From: Paenibacillus baekrokdamisoli
GTDB lineage: Bacteria; Bacillota; Bacilli; Paenibacillales; Paenibacillaceae
Reading direction: 5' to 3'
Length of the DNA: 64,000 bases
NCBI RefSeq assembly: GCF_003945345.1
Contig: NZ_AP019308.1
Coordinates: forward strand, 1,302,001 to 1,366,000
Of this stretch, positions 48,370 to 57,779 are shown one piece after another. Position 1 is the stretch's first letter; each line of letters begins with the position of its first letter. The position numbers and the translations under genes are program-made. The notes beneath the pieces are model-generated. The model was not told where the DNA came from, ran no database searches, and saw only the letters and a program-made list of their open reading frames with translations.

Positions 48370-49686
48370 ATGGCAGGTGGAACCTTTACAGCACAAAACA
48401 AAGTACGTCCAGGTGTTTATATCGATATTATTAGTGAGCCGGCTTCACTAGGAGCAGTTGGAGAACGAGGTATTACTTCTTTGGCCTTATCTCTCCCATG
48501 GGGGGTCAGCGGAACGATCATTACGATTCAGGCAGGGGACGATACTAAAGCAGTGCTCGGTTACGATCTGAATGACCCGGAGATGCTGCTTATTCGTGAG
48601 GCGCTTAAACGTGCGAAGACACTGCAGCTTTATCGACTTAATACAGGCGTCAAAGCGACAGCAGCGAGTGGGAATTTGACTGCGACGGCTGTCTATGGAG
48701 GAATCCGAGGCAACGATATTCGTATCGTCATCCAGACGAATATCGATAACAGTGCGATGTTTGATGTTATTACTTATTTTGCTGGTGATATCGTACAAAC
48801 CCAGACGGTTGCGAATATCGCAGGACTTGTTAGTAATGCATGGGTTGTATTTAGCGGCACAGGTACACTCGCTGTCACGGCTGGTGTGCCATTGATCGGT
48901 GGTGCGAATGGAACGATCACAAATGCCAATTATACTGCTTATTTAGCTTTGCTTGAGTTAATCGACTTTGATACTTTGGCTTACACGGGCACAGATGCTT
49001 CCTTAAAGGCAATCTACGCTGCATTTGTTCGTCGTCTACGGGAGAATGAAGGGAAGAAAGTTCAGGTTGTGATGGAGAATTACCCTTCAGCAGACTACGA
49101 AGGTGTTATTAGTATTAAGAATGGGGTCAAATTGTTTGATGGAACGGTGCTAACTGCGGCACAAGCAAGTGCTTGGGTAGCTGCAGCCACTGCAGCTGCT
49201 GGTGCTAACCAATCTCTTACTTATCAAGCCTATGATGATGCCATTGATGCAGGTACACGCTACACGAATGCTCAAATCGAAGCGGCCCTTACAGCTGGTG
49301 AGTTCCTATTCGTGCTGAACAGTGGTAAAGCGGTGATTGAGCAGGACATCAACAGCTTGACTAGCTTTACACCGCAGTATTCGAGGGTTTTTGCGAAAAA
49401 TCGCGTGATTCGAGTATTTGATGGACTAGCAAATGATATTCAACGTATTTTCCAGCAGTCCTATATCGGTAAGATATCGAACAATGCAAACGGACGCAGT
49501 TTACTTCAAGGTGAAATTATTTCTTACCTGCGAAGCATGCAGAATATGAATGCCATTCAGAATTTTGATGCGCAAACGGATGTCATTGTATCTGCTGGCG
49601 AACAGTCGGATTCCGTATATGTTGAAGTTTTTGCACAACCGATTGATTCTATTGAGAAAATCTACATGAAAGTGAGGGTCAGCTAA
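48370..49686 (+). CDS. Contractile tail sheath protein of prophage 2
   Basis: 438 residues, the same length as the protein at 21390, with AGGTFTAQNKVRPGVYID, RRLRENEGKKVQVVMENYP and VEVFAQPIDSIEKIYMKV. The frame is intact. Its stop overlaps the tube gene start by one base. A functional sheath is required for an R-type particle. Confidence 0.93.
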   Translation: MAGGTFTAQNKVRPGVYIDIISEPASLGAVGERGITSLALSLPWGVSGTIITIQAGDDTKAVLGYDLNDPEMLLIREALKRAKTLQLYRLNTGVKATAASGNLTATAVYGGIRGNDIRIVIQTNIDNSAMFDVITYFAGDIVQTQTVANIAGLVSNAWVVFSGTGTLAVTAGVPLIGGANGTITNANYTAYLALLELIDFDTLAYTGTDASLKAIYAAFVRRLRENEGKKVQVVMENYPSADYEGVISIKNGVKLFDGTVLTAAQASAWVAAATAAAGANQSLTYQAYDDAIDAGTRYTNAQIEAALTAGEFLFVLNSGKAVIEQDINSLTSFTPQYSRVFAKNRVIRVFDGLANDIQRIFQQSYIGKISNNANGRSLLQGEIISYLRSMQNMNAIQNFDAQTDVIVSAGEQSDSVYVEVFAQPIDSIEKIYMKVRVS

Positions 49687-50156
49687 TGACATATCTACAC
49701 GCTAAAGACACCATCTCAGGACAAGAAGGAACGGCTTACGCGATCATTAATGGCTTATCCGAAGAAATGTTCTATATCAAAAAGCTCGAAGCGAAAGTGG
49801 AGAAAACAAAAGCCGAAGTGAAGACCCTCGGCCGTCGAGGAACGCAGCATAAGGCAAGCGGTTGGAATGGCAGCGGCACGATGACGATCTATTATGTCAC
49901 GTCTCGCTTTAGAGAAATGATGCTGAAGTATATTAATGAAGGTAAGGATACTTACTTTGATATTATGGTGACCAATGAAGATAAAAGCTCAACCATTGGT
50001 AAGCAAATCGTTCGATTAACAGGAGTTAACCTAGACAGTGTTATTATGGCCTCTCTTGATATTGAGAGTGATGTACTCGAAGAAGAGGTGGCCTTTACCT
50101 TCGAGGGTGTTGAGATGGTCAAGAAGGATATGTTTAATGCTCCAACCAGTCTCTAA
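49686..50156 (+). CDS. Tail tube protein of prophage 2 (XkdM-like)
   Basis: 156 residues with LHAKDTISGQEGTAYAII, MFYIKKLEA and VKTLGRRGTQHKASGW, as in the paralogue at 22708. Intact. Forms the inner tube driven through the target envelope. Confidence 0.92.
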   Translation: MTYLHAKDTISGQEGTAYAIINGLSEEMFYIKKLEAKVEKTKAEVKTLGRRGTQHKASGWNGSGTMTIYYVTSRFREMMLKYINEGKDTYFDIMVTNEDKSSTIGKQIVRLTGVNLDSVIMASLDIESDVLEEEVAFTFEGVEMVKKDMFNAPTSL

Positions 50157-50180
50157 ACGATAATTAGGAGGGAAAAATAA

Positions 50181-50603
50181 ATGAGTGAATTAAGCGCATT
50201 TTTTGCACAAAATGTTCAAACGGATGTAATGGAAGAATTCGTAGTCTCCACACGTTTCAAGGGTGCTGATGGTCAGCCGGTGGCATGGAAGCTGCGAACA
50301 ATGGATGAGGATGAGAACGAGTACTGCCGTAAAGCCGCAACGAAGCATATTAAGAACAAAGGCGGACAGCGGATCCCGGAGACGGATTATAATGAATATA
50401 TTACAAAGCTGATCGCGACATCCGTTGTTTTCCCCAATCTTAAGGATGCAGAGCTGCAGAAATCCTATGGCATTTTGGGAGAATGCGCTCTACTCAAGAA
50501 GATGCTCCTGCCAGGCGAGTACGCGACATTAACGCAAAAAATTCAAGAGATGAACGGTTTCGATCGTGATATGTCGGAGCTTGTTGAAGACGTAAAAAAC
50601 TAA
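50181..50603 (+). CDS. Tail assembly chaperone of prophage 2, zero-frame product
   Basis: 140-residue XkdN-like protein beginning SELSAFFAQNVQ and ending SELVEDVKN. The slippery heptamer A-AAA-AAC at 50594-50600 directly precedes TAA, as in prophage 1. GGAGGG precedes ATG. Binds the tape measure during tail assembly. Confidence 0.9.
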   Translation: MSELSAFFAQNVQTDVMEEFVVSTRFKGADGQPVAWKLRTMDEDENEYCRKAATKHIKNKGGQRIPETDYNEYITKLIATSVVFPNLKDAELQKSYGILGECALLKKMLLPGEYATLTQKIQEMNGFDRDMSELVEDVKN

Positions 50604-50773
50604 TCAAGGAGGGCGATGGTGAGGCGAATTACGCTTACTACGCTCTCCATGAGCTTCGCATTCTGCCACATGATTTCGTGCAAATGGGCCGTTATGAAAA
50701 AGCGGCCATTTACGCCATGATTGATGTCCGAATTGAAGCCGAGAAACAAGCAAAGAAATCAAAAGGAAAATAG
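50600..50773 (+). CDS. Tail assembly chaperone of prophage 2, -1 frameshift extension
   Basis: Entered by -1 slippage on AAAAAAC at 50594-50600. It adds about 57 residues (LIKEGDGEANYAYYALHELRILPHDF ... AKKSKGK), homologous to 23624-23779. It has no start codon of its own. Confidence 0.85.
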   Translation, partial: LIKEGDGEANYAYYALHELRILPHDFVQMGRYEKAAIYAMIDVRIEAEKQAKKSKGK

Positions 50774-50785
50774 AAGCTATCAGTT

Positions 50786-50812
50786 AAGCGTCCTTTCACA
50801 GGGCGCTTTTTT
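50786..50812 (+). terminator. Intrinsic terminator inside the tail operon
   Basis: AAGCGTCC / GGGCGCTT hairpin (one G-T pair) with a T-run, between the chaperone and tape measure genes. In prophage 1 this spot holds the lipoprotein moron and its terminator. Again late transcription has to cross it. Confidence 0.7.
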
Positions 50813-50836
50813 ACATGTCTTGAAGGAGGTGGATAC

Positions 50837-52528
50837 ATGCCATCAATACAAGCAAGTATGGTGCTGTACGATAATTTCAGCCGAAAGCTGAATGCAGTCA
50901 ACCGTGCCATTGATCGAACCGTTAAACGAATGGGACGATTGCGTTCAGAGATGAGTAAGGGCTTCACGATTAAAGTGAATGCGTCCTCTCTAGATGGACA
51001 AATCTCGTCTTTTCAAAAGGTTTTGGATGGCGTAAGCACTGGAGTGACCATTCGTGCTGAGCTTGACACGGCAAGTGCTGTCAATCAAGTCAATGCACTG
51101 CGATCACAAATCATCTCGAAAATAGGGGCGATTCCCGGTCAAATCAATTTAACGCTTTCTCCTACTTTTGAGAATTTGTCTACTTTGATGTTCTCTGCAG
51201 TTAATGCGATTAATACGCAAGTGGAGCAATTGCTGCGAACGGTGAGCGGCATTGCGTCGGTTACAAGTGGAGCATCAGCAGCGTCTGTGACGCCAACTGT
51301 GCCCATGGCGCAAGCAGCGGGACCAGGTGCTAGTGGTGCAAGTGGTGCTGGTGTAGGAGGAGATTGGGGTGGAATTGCTCAACTTGCAATTGATAGTTCA
51401 AAGCCATTAAAGGAATTGGTAGATCAAGCTACTGCTGTTTTTAATATATTTCAACAAATATCAAACTTATTAACGACAAGTGATCTTGCCTATCTTGAAC
51501 CTGTTCTTTGGGGGATCGTAGGCGCTTATTATGGTTGGCAGCTTGCATCACTAGCGGTAGCTGCAGCTCAAGGTTATGCAATTGTCACGAATGCGATATC
51601 TATTATACAAACCGTTATAGGGACATTTGCAACGTTGGGATTATCTCAAGCTTGGAGAATACTGAATGCAGCGATGAACGCTAATGTATTTATGTTGATT
51701 ATTTCTGTCGTTATTGGTCTTATCGCGATGTTTATTTATCTTTGGAATACGAATGATGCTTTTGCTGGATTCTTTATGCGAGCATGGAATGAACTTTTGA
51801 ATTTCTTTGATCAAGTACCTGTATTCTTTTGGCAGGTTGTCAGTTGGATAGCCCAAGCCTTCGTTTGGCTTGGGGACAGTGTTGGAAAGATCTATGATTT
51901 GATGATTAACGGCATTATTGATGGAGTAAATATGCTACTGGGTGTATTTAATATGCTAACAAACAGCAACTATAAAATTGAAGGGAAATTTAGTTTTAAA
52001 GGCATTGCTCAGGATGCGGTTGATTTTGCGAATTCAAAGAAAGAGGATGCAGCGTCAAAGGCAGCAGCAAATGCAGCAAATCGTGAAGCGAGTGTTCAGA
52101 ATACCTTGCAAAAACGAAAAGATGATAGAGCTTTGAAAGCTGCCCAAAAGGATCAAGCTAAGCAGAATAAACAAGTGCCCGCTTTAACCAAAATGGATCC
52201 TACCTATAATGCCAGCTTGAATGATCCGGGTCGAAACTTAAAATCGCAGCCAGCAGCTCCCTTCGCTCAAGGAAATCAAACCCTTGATCGGGTGAACACA
52301 GTTGGTAAAATCGACGATACCGTGGAAATTTCCGGTGAGGATTTGAAAATTATACGTGATCTTGCTGAAGTTAAAGCGATTCAGAACTACGTGACGCTGA
52401 CACCTACTGTACAAGTGACTACGGGTCCTATTTCGAAGCATGTGGATGCAGATGAATTGATCAGGAATATTGTTGCAAGGGTAGATAGTGAGGTTCGGGA
52501 GTCGGGAAAGGCGGTGAGTAATGCCTAG
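50837..52528 (+). CDS. Tail tape measure protein of prophage 2 (short)
   Basis: 563 residues against 852 in prophage 1, so the tail should be about one third shorter. The first ~120 residues keep the amphipathic pattern (FTIKVNASSLDGQISSFQKVLDG). A Gly/Ser-rich linker follows, then hydrophobic segments (about 230-350), a Lys/Ala-rich coil and the shared C-terminus (IQNYVTLTPTVQV). The family core with LSENAPML is missing. The frame is intact, which suggests a shortened but usable ruler. Confidence 0.85.
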   Translation: MPSIQASMVLYDNFSRKLNAVNRAIDRTVKRMGRLRSEMSKGFTIKVNASSLDGQISSFQKVLDGVSTGVTIRAELDTASAVNQVNALRSQIISKIGAIPGQINLTLSPTFENLSTLMFSAVNAINTQVEQLLRTVSGIASVTSGASAASVTPTVPMAQAAGPGASGASGAGVGGDWGGIAQLAIDSSKPLKELVDQATAVFNIFQQISNLLTTSDLAYLEPVLWGIVGAYYGWQLASLAVAAAQGYAIVTNAISIIQTVIGTFATLGLSQAWRILNAAMNANVFMLIISVVIGLIAMFIYLWNTNDAFAGFFMRAWNELLNFFDQVPVFFWQVVSWIAQAFVWLGDSVGKIYDLMINGIIDGVNMLLGVFNMLTNSNYKIEGKFSFKGIAQDAVDFANSKKEDAASKAAANAANREASVQNTLQKRKDDRALKAAQKDQAKQNKQVPALTKMDPTYNASLNDPGRNLKSQPAAPFAQGNQTLDRVNTVGKIDDTVEISGEDLKIIRDLAEVKAIQNYVTLTPTVQVTTGPISKHVDADELIRNIVARVDSEVRESGKAVSNA

Positions 52529-53303
52529 TTTATGGAGGCTGAAGCGAGATGAATATAATATCTACCTGTCTTGGAATAACAACGCTGAAGCGATCCGAAT
52601 TCCAGTAATGCCTGAGAAAATGCAGCTCAAGCGAAAAGGCAATGGAAAAGTCTATGACATCGTTGGCCTTGGACAAATTAATGCCATTCAAGCACGAGAC
52701 TTGGCAGAAATCAGCTTTGAAAGCTTTTTTCCTAGGGTTGATCAGAGCAACCCGAAATTAATAGATGTAAACCCCAAGTTATTTCCAGTAGCACATTTCG
52801 TTGATTCAGGACATTTTCAGAAATTTAAACTGCCTTTCGTAAAGGCTAAAAAGATGACGCCAAGTCAATATATTCATTATCTGACCAAATGGCAGGATTC
52901 CAAGTATCCGATCCGATTTATTTACACGAGTCCTGAGATGTCCATTAATCTCCCTGTTAGTATCGAAAGTTTTGATCGCTGGGAGTCTGCTGGATCGGAA
53001 GGAGACGTCTACTATCAGATGACGCTTAAGGAGTTTGTGTTTCATGCTGCTCGTAGGATTGACAAGGGTAAAGATACTAACGGGAACGATGTACTTAAGG
53101 ATAAAGGCAAATCACGCCTTGATGAGCGGGTGCCTCCCAATACGTACACACTTAAGTCCGGAGATAGCTTGATTCTTGTTGCACGCAAGCAGCTTGGCGA
53201 CTCCGGTCGGTGGAAAGAAATCCAGAAGCTCAATGAGATCAGCGATGCCCAGCTCAAGAAACTACCCATTGGTAAAGTGCTCAAATTACCGAAGAGGAAG
53301 TGA
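52521..53303 (+). CDS. LysM-containing baseplate/tail protein of prophage 2 (XkdP-like)
   Basis: 260 residues: XkdP-like N-terminal domain (IPVMPEKMQLKRKGNGKVYDIVGLGQIN) and C-terminal LysM (YTLKSGDSLILVARKQLGDSGRWKEIQKLNE). It is about 38 residues longer than the paralogue at 27016 because of a central insertion. It overlaps the tape measure gene by 8 bp. Confidence 0.9.
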   Translation: MPSLWRLKRDEYNIYLSWNNNAEAIRIPVMPEKMQLKRKGNGKVYDIVGLGQINAIQARDLAEISFESFFPRVDQSNPKLIDVNPKLFPVAHFVDSGHFQKFKLPFVKAKKMTPSQYIHYLTKWQDSKYPIRFIYTSPEMSINLPVSIESFDRWESAGSEGDVYYQMTLKEFVFHAARRIDKGKDTNGNDVLKDKGKSRLDERVPPNTYTLKSGDSLILVARKQLGDSGRWKEIQKLNEISDAQLKKLPIGKVLKLPKRK

Positions 53304-53306
53304 ACT

Positions 53307-54284
53307 ATGTTTGAAATTATCCTCGACAATAAGAATGGTACGCTGTGGAATATCACGGAGCTGGTGACCAGCGCCACATGGCAAACGAGCAGGCTCGGAA
53401 AAGCAGGAAGCTTGGAAATCACTTTCGTCGATGATCTCTATCAGCGGAATCCTGATTTTATCTATGAGGTAGGCAATGTGATACGTGTTCGAAGAGAAAA
53501 CAAGGGTATCTTCTATGGCTATATATTTGAAGTGAATGAGGAAGCAAGTCGGGAAATTAAGCTGAAGGCATACGATCAAATTCGCTACCTGCTCAATAGT
53601 GAATCGTATGTGTTTGTTAATAAAACCGCAACAGAGATTATTAAAACGATTATCAGTGATACCCAGCTTACGCTGGATAGTTCGAATTTTGCAGACACCT
53701 TGAAGCCAATTCCCAAAATGTCTGCAGAATCTCAACAAATGCTGGATACAGTCTTCAAAGCACTTTCTGAGACCACGGCTATTTCAAAAAAGATTTATAT
53801 CTTTTATGACGATTTTGGTCAGCTTAAGCTTACTCCTTTGGAGGATATGAAGCTGGATCTGATACTTGGTGATAATAGCCTCGTAACGAACTTCAGTCGA
53901 TCTTATTCGATTGACAGTGATACGTATAACTATGTGGTTATGACCCAGAAGAACGAAGAGTCAGGTGCCACCAAGAAGTACATTGCTATGGATTCGGGCA
54001 CTATTGCAAAGTGGGGAAAACTGCAGCTTAACCGTACTGCCGACGAGAAGCTGAATAAAGCCCAAATCAACGAAATTCTGGATGCAGCATTAGCCCTCAA
54101 AAATCGTCCAGTGAGTACATTGAAAATTGAGGTACTAGGCGATATTCAGGTAAGGGCAGGTTCTATGATTCAGGTTGAGATCAAGGAGATCGAGTTGAAT
54201 GGGATTTTTATTGTGAAGGAATGCCAGCATAAATTCACTGGGGACGAGCATACGATGTCACTCGAGCTGGAGGGGAAACTATGA
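53307..54284 (+). CDS. Baseplate hub protein of prophage 2 (XkdQ-like)
   Basis: 325 residues, homologous to 27699: DNKNGTLWNITELVTSATWQTSRLGKAGSL, RRENKGIFYGYIFEV and VKECQHKFTGDEHTMSLEL. Intact hub protein at the tail tip, translated with neighbours that overlap by 4 bp. Confidence 0.88.
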   Translation: MFEIILDNKNGTLWNITELVTSATWQTSRLGKAGSLEITFVDDLYQRNPDFIYEVGNVIRVRRENKGIFYGYIFEVNEEASREIKLKAYDQIRYLLNSESYVFVNKTATEIIKTIISDTQLTLDSSNFADTLKPIPKMSAESQQMLDTVFKALSETTAISKKIYIFYDDFGQLKLTPLEDMKLDLILGDNSLVTNFSRSYSIDSDTYNYVVMTQKNEESGATKKYIAMDSGTIAKWGKLQLNRTADEKLNKAQINEILDAALALKNRPVSTLKIEVLGDIQVRAGSMIQVEIKEIELNGIFIVKECQHKFTGDEHTMSLELEGKL

Positions 54285-54577
54285 GCTTAGTCGAATTAAT
54301 GAAGAAAATTAGTGTTGGAGCCGTGGATGCTTCAAGTCCTGTAGCTGTGTATTTTGGGATCATAAGTGCCATACATCCTTTGGAGGTAGCCGTCAATCAG
54401 CGGTTCATTCTTCCGGAGGATTTTTTAGTTGTACCTGAAAATTTATCCGAGTTTAAGTTGAACATTGGTGGTCAGGAAACGGTTATCCGGCGCGGGCTAG
54501 AGGTTGGGGATAAAATTGTTATGCTGCGAATTAAAGGCGGAGAGCAGTATGTTATTTTGGATCGGGTGGTGGGGTGA
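54281..54577 (+). CDS. DUF2577/XkdR-like baseplate protein of prophage 2
   Basis: 98 residues with IHPLEVAVNQRFILPEDFLVVPE and GDKIVMLRIKGGEQYVILDRV. It lacks the His/Ser-containing insertion of the homologue at 28682. Overlaps both neighbours by 4 bp. Confidence 0.85.
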   Translation: MSLVELMKKISVGAVDASSPVAVYFGIISAIHPLEVAVNQRFILPEDFLVVPENLSEFKLNIGGQETVIRRGLEVGDKIVMLRIKGGEQYVILDRVVG

Positions 54578-54972
54578 TGGTTCTCCCGATAGGCGGAATA
54601 TCCGCGGCATTACAGGAAGTCGTAAGTGAGCCCAGTCTGACTTATCGGTTGGATCCAACTCTCGGGCGAATCGTCGGTTTAATTGATGGCCTTGAGGCTG
54701 TGAAGCAGTCCGTTTACAAAATATTGCAAACGGAACGATTTGTTTACCCCATTTATTCGAGCAATTATGGGTGTGAGCTGATTCGAAATGATAACATTAC
54801 GATTGAGTTTGAGAGATGGATTACGGATGCATTAACCCAGGATGATCGGATTGAAGGTATATCAGACTTTGAATACACACAGTCGGGCGATACAGCTACG
54901 TTATCTTTTTCGGTTGAATCTACTTTTGGCAAATTTAATGTTTCGACAGGAGGTGGGAATACAAATGTATGA
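54574..54972 (+). CDS. DUF2634/XkdS-like baseplate wedge protein of prophage 2
   Basis: 132 residues with VGLIDGLEAVKQSVYKILQTERFVYPIYSSNYG and DDRIEGISDFEYTQSGD, matching 29019. Equivalent to gp25-like wedge proteins. The stop overlaps the J-like gene start by 8 bp. Confidence 0.88.
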   Translation: MMVLPIGGISAALQEVVSEPSLTYRLDPTLGRIVGLIDGLEAVKQSVYKILQTERFVYPIYSSNYGCELIRNDNITIEFERWITDALTQDDRIEGISDFEYTQSGDTATLSFSVESTFGKFNVSTGGGNTNV

Positions 54973-56020
54973 GAGTCAAACCTATGAGCTCATTTTACAT
55001 CGCATGCTGGACCGGGTACCTACAGAAGTAGACAAACGAGAAGGCAGCATTATCTATGATGCACTTGCGCCAGCGGCTCTTGAGTTGTCAATTGCTTATG
55101 CTTCGCTGGATATAAATTTAAATCTTGGATCTGGGCAGACAGCCACCGGCAGCTATTTGGATCTACGGACGATGGACTACGGAATTACACGAAGAGAAGC
55201 GACAAAGGCTGTTCATGAGGGGATCTTCTTGAATACAGTGGGGAGTTTATTTGATATCCCTATCGGGAGTCGGTTTGCTTCTGGGAGCGTTACATTAATG
55301 GTTTCCTCTCGATTATCGTTGGGACATTTTGAGCTGACAGCAGAAATGCCTGGGTCGGAAGCCAACTTAACAACAAATACACTGCTGCCAATCGATTATA
55401 TTACCAATCTTGGTACTGCGCAGTTGGGCGGATTGCTTGTACCGGGTACGGATATCGAGTCCGATGATAAGTTACGTGAACGTTATTTGCAGACTGTACG
55501 CACACCTTCAACGAGTGGGAATAAAGCAGATTACCGGAAATGGGCGCTAGAGGTTAACGGAATTGGGGATGCAGCTGTTCTTCCGCTCTGGAATGGTCCT
55601 GGTACGGTCAAAGTCATATTGCTGGATGCAAATAAACTGCCGGCTTCCTCAACATTGGTGGATGATGTTCAAGCCTATATCGCGCCTACGAATGCAGGAG
55701 AGGGGAAGGCACCTATCGGGGCAACGGTTAATGTTGTGTCTGCAGTTGGCATTTCTATCAACGTAACGGCAGCTCTAATCATGGACGGTACGAGAACTGC
55801 TGGAGAGATTATCAATGATTTCAAAGCCTCCCTTACCGCTTATTTGAAAAGCATAGCCTATGCCATCGACCCCTCTGTTAAGTATGTACGTGTCGGTTCC
55901 TTGCTGCTAGATACAGATGGTGTGAAAGATTATTCCGGATTGCTCGTTAATGGCGGGAGCAGTAACGTGACGGTAGCTTCTGGCTCTGTGGCTGTTCTTG
56001 GGAAGGTGAGCTTAAGCTAA
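54965..56020 (+). CDS. Baseplate J-like protein of prophage 2 (XkdT)
   Basis: 351 residues from the ATG at 54965, which follows AGGAGGTGGG; the longer open frame upstream is not used. Motifs are MLDRVPTEVDKREGSIIYDALAPAA and ESDDKLRERYLQTVRTPSTSGN. Intact and collinear with 29413. Confidence 0.92.
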   Translation: MYESQTYELILHRMLDRVPTEVDKREGSIIYDALAPAALELSIAYASLDINLNLGSGQTATGSYLDLRTMDYGITRREATKAVHEGIFLNTVGSLFDIPIGSRFASGSVTLMVSSRLSLGHFELTAEMPGSEANLTTNTLLPIDYITNLGTAQLGGLLVPGTDIESDDKLRERYLQTVRTPSTSGNKADYRKWALEVNGIGDAAVLPLWNGPGTVKVILLDANKLPASSTLVDDVQAYIAPTNAGEGKAPIGATVNVVSAVGISINVTAALIMDGTRTAGEIINDFKASLTAYLKSIAYAIDPSVKYVRVGSLLLDTDGVKDYSGLLVNGGSSNVTVASGSVAVLGKVSLS

Positions 56021-56598
56021 TGGGTGATTACACATTAACGTCTTTGAAGGGTCAGGATATGCTGGAGGCGCTGCCTTCTTATTACCAGACGGTAAGAGAG
56101 AGCCGATTGCTTGCACAAACAGAAGGTCTTGAGCTAGACGATTTGACAACCAAGATTGACGGCGTACTGGATCAGGCTTTTATTGAGACAGCCACATGGG
56201 GCTTAACTCGGTGGGAAACCGAATTTGGGATCACTCCACCAGCGGGACAGCCTATCGAGCAGCGTCGATCAGTGGTTCGCTCTCGTATACGGGGTACGGG
56301 AACTGTGACCGAGGATCTGATCAAGCGTGTGGCTGAGTCTTATCTCAACGGAGAGGTAGCGGTAACTCAGCATACGAACCTTTATACCGTAACGGTGACT
56401 TTTATGAGTGAGCTCGGTATTCCGCCGAACATTGATGATATTAAACAAGCTGTACGCAGTATCCTTCCCGCACATTTGGATGTGGAATATGCTTTTTCCT
56501 ATGTTTCCTTTGGCATGTTGGAAGGTTACGGTAAATCGTTTGGAAATATTGAAGCAGCCGGATTAACATTCGGCGATTTAGAAGTATGGGGAGGTTAA
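56020..56598 (+). CDS. DUF2313/XkdU-like tail protein of prophage 2
   Basis: 192 residues, the same length as 30479, with KGQDMLEALPSYYQTVRESRLL and the terminal GYGKSFGNIEAAGLTFGDLEVWGG. Connects baseplate and fibres. Starts on the last base of the J-like gene. Confidence 0.88.
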   Translation: MGDYTLTSLKGQDMLEALPSYYQTVRESRLLAQTEGLELDDLTTKIDGVLDQAFIETATWGLTRWETEFGITPPAGQPIEQRRSVVRSRIRGTGTVTEDLIKRVAESYLNGEVAVTQHTNLYTVTVTFMSELGIPPNIDDIKQAVRSILPAHLDVEYAFSYVSFGMLEGYGKSFGNIEAAGLTFGDLEVWGG

Positions 56599-56601
56599 TG
56601 G

Positions 56602-57768
56602 ATGCAGACTCTACCTAGTGGAATAAAGAAAGTTGAAGCTTCAGATAACGCGACAGTCGCGAATTTTAATGTGAATGTGGATTTGCTAGATGCAAAGATT
56701 GCGGAGTTAAATACGCACGAAACGGCAACTACTGGGATACACGGTGCAACGTCAGCAGGCACTGCCAATAAGTTGATGATTCGTGATGCTAACGGGCGTG
56801 CAAAGGTAGCCGCGCCGAGTTCAGCTGATGACATCGCTCGTAAGGATACGGTAGATGCTTTACTCATATCTCCGGTATTTACTGGTATGCCAACCGTCCC
56901 GACAGCAGCTGCAGATACCAATACAACACAAGTGGCATCAACGGCTTTTGTAATCGGCCAAGGTTCCAACACATTACCGGCAATGGACGGAGCGGTCACT
57001 ATTGGAACGTCCGCACGCTTTGCTAAAGCGGATCATGTCCATCCAGCAGATACTTCAAAAGCCCCACTAGCATCACCTATATTTACTGGAATTGCAACTG
57101 CGCCGTATTTCAAAGCGACTGGTGATACTACCCGAAATCTAGTCGCAGCTACTTGGGCTGATTTGTCGGCGAATACTGGAGGTCAAGCATTATTAGCTAA
57201 TAATGCTTACACTGATGGAAACAACAGTTGGAAGTATTCCAATACTCACGCATCGCTTGGCGCTCGAGGTATACGTCTATCAGTTAGTGGAGGAATTGAG
57301 AGTTTTGATACGGGGGCAGTCGCAACTACTGCAGATGCGGCTTTTACTCCTACATGGGTAAAGATGGCTTCACTACTATCACCAGCTTTTACAGGTACAC
57401 CAACCGTCCCGACAGCAGCGGCAGATACTAATACGGCACAAGCGGCATCGACTGCTTTTGTAATAGGCCAAAATTATATGAAGAAGTCTGACGCTATTCC
57501 TGCAGGATCTATGAATTCAGATATATCCAATATCATGACGCTACTCAACGAAGTAGATACACGAGGTGTATTTGTAACTCGCGTTGACGGTTCGATAACA
57601 AAGATCGAAGAAAAGGACGGCTCAACCGTCGTCAGAACCACGGTACTTAATAGGGTTAACGGGTTGCTCTCTACTATAGTTCAAACGGTAGGCGGTAAGG
57701 TTATAACCTATACAATCGTAAGAGACAGCAGTAACTTAATTAAAAATCTTGCAAAATCAGTAGTCTAG
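56602..57768 (+). CDS. Tail fibre protein of prophage 2
   Basis: 388 residues. It shares with 31062 the attachment cap (QTLPSGIKKVEASDNATVANF) and a cassette (about 153-270) whose DNA at 57060-57415 closely matches 31390-31745. The cassette is flanked by a duplicated PTVPTAAADTNT-AQ motif. The C-terminal ~100 residues (DISNIMTLLNEVDTRGVFVTRVDGS) are different and form a small distal domain. The start is an ATG after GGGGAGG. Confidence 0.82.
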   Translation: MQTLPSGIKKVEASDNATVANFNVNVDLLDAKIAELNTHETATTGIHGATSAGTANKLMIRDANGRAKVAAPSSADDIARKDTVDALLISPVFTGMPTVPTAAADTNTTQVASTAFVIGQGSNTLPAMDGAVTIGTSARFAKADHVHPADTSKAPLASPIFTGIATAPYFKATGDTTRNLVAATWADLSANTGGQALLANNAYTDGNNSWKYSNTHASLGARGIRLSVSGGIESFDTGAVATTADAAFTPTWVKMASLLSPAFTGTPTVPTAAADTNTAQAASTAFVIGQNYMKKSDAIPAGSMNSDISNIMTLLNEVDTRGVFVTRVDGSITKIEEKDGSTVVRTTVLNRVNGLLSTIVQTVGGKVITYTIVRDSSNLIKNLAKSVV

Positions 57769-57779
57769 GAGGTTATATT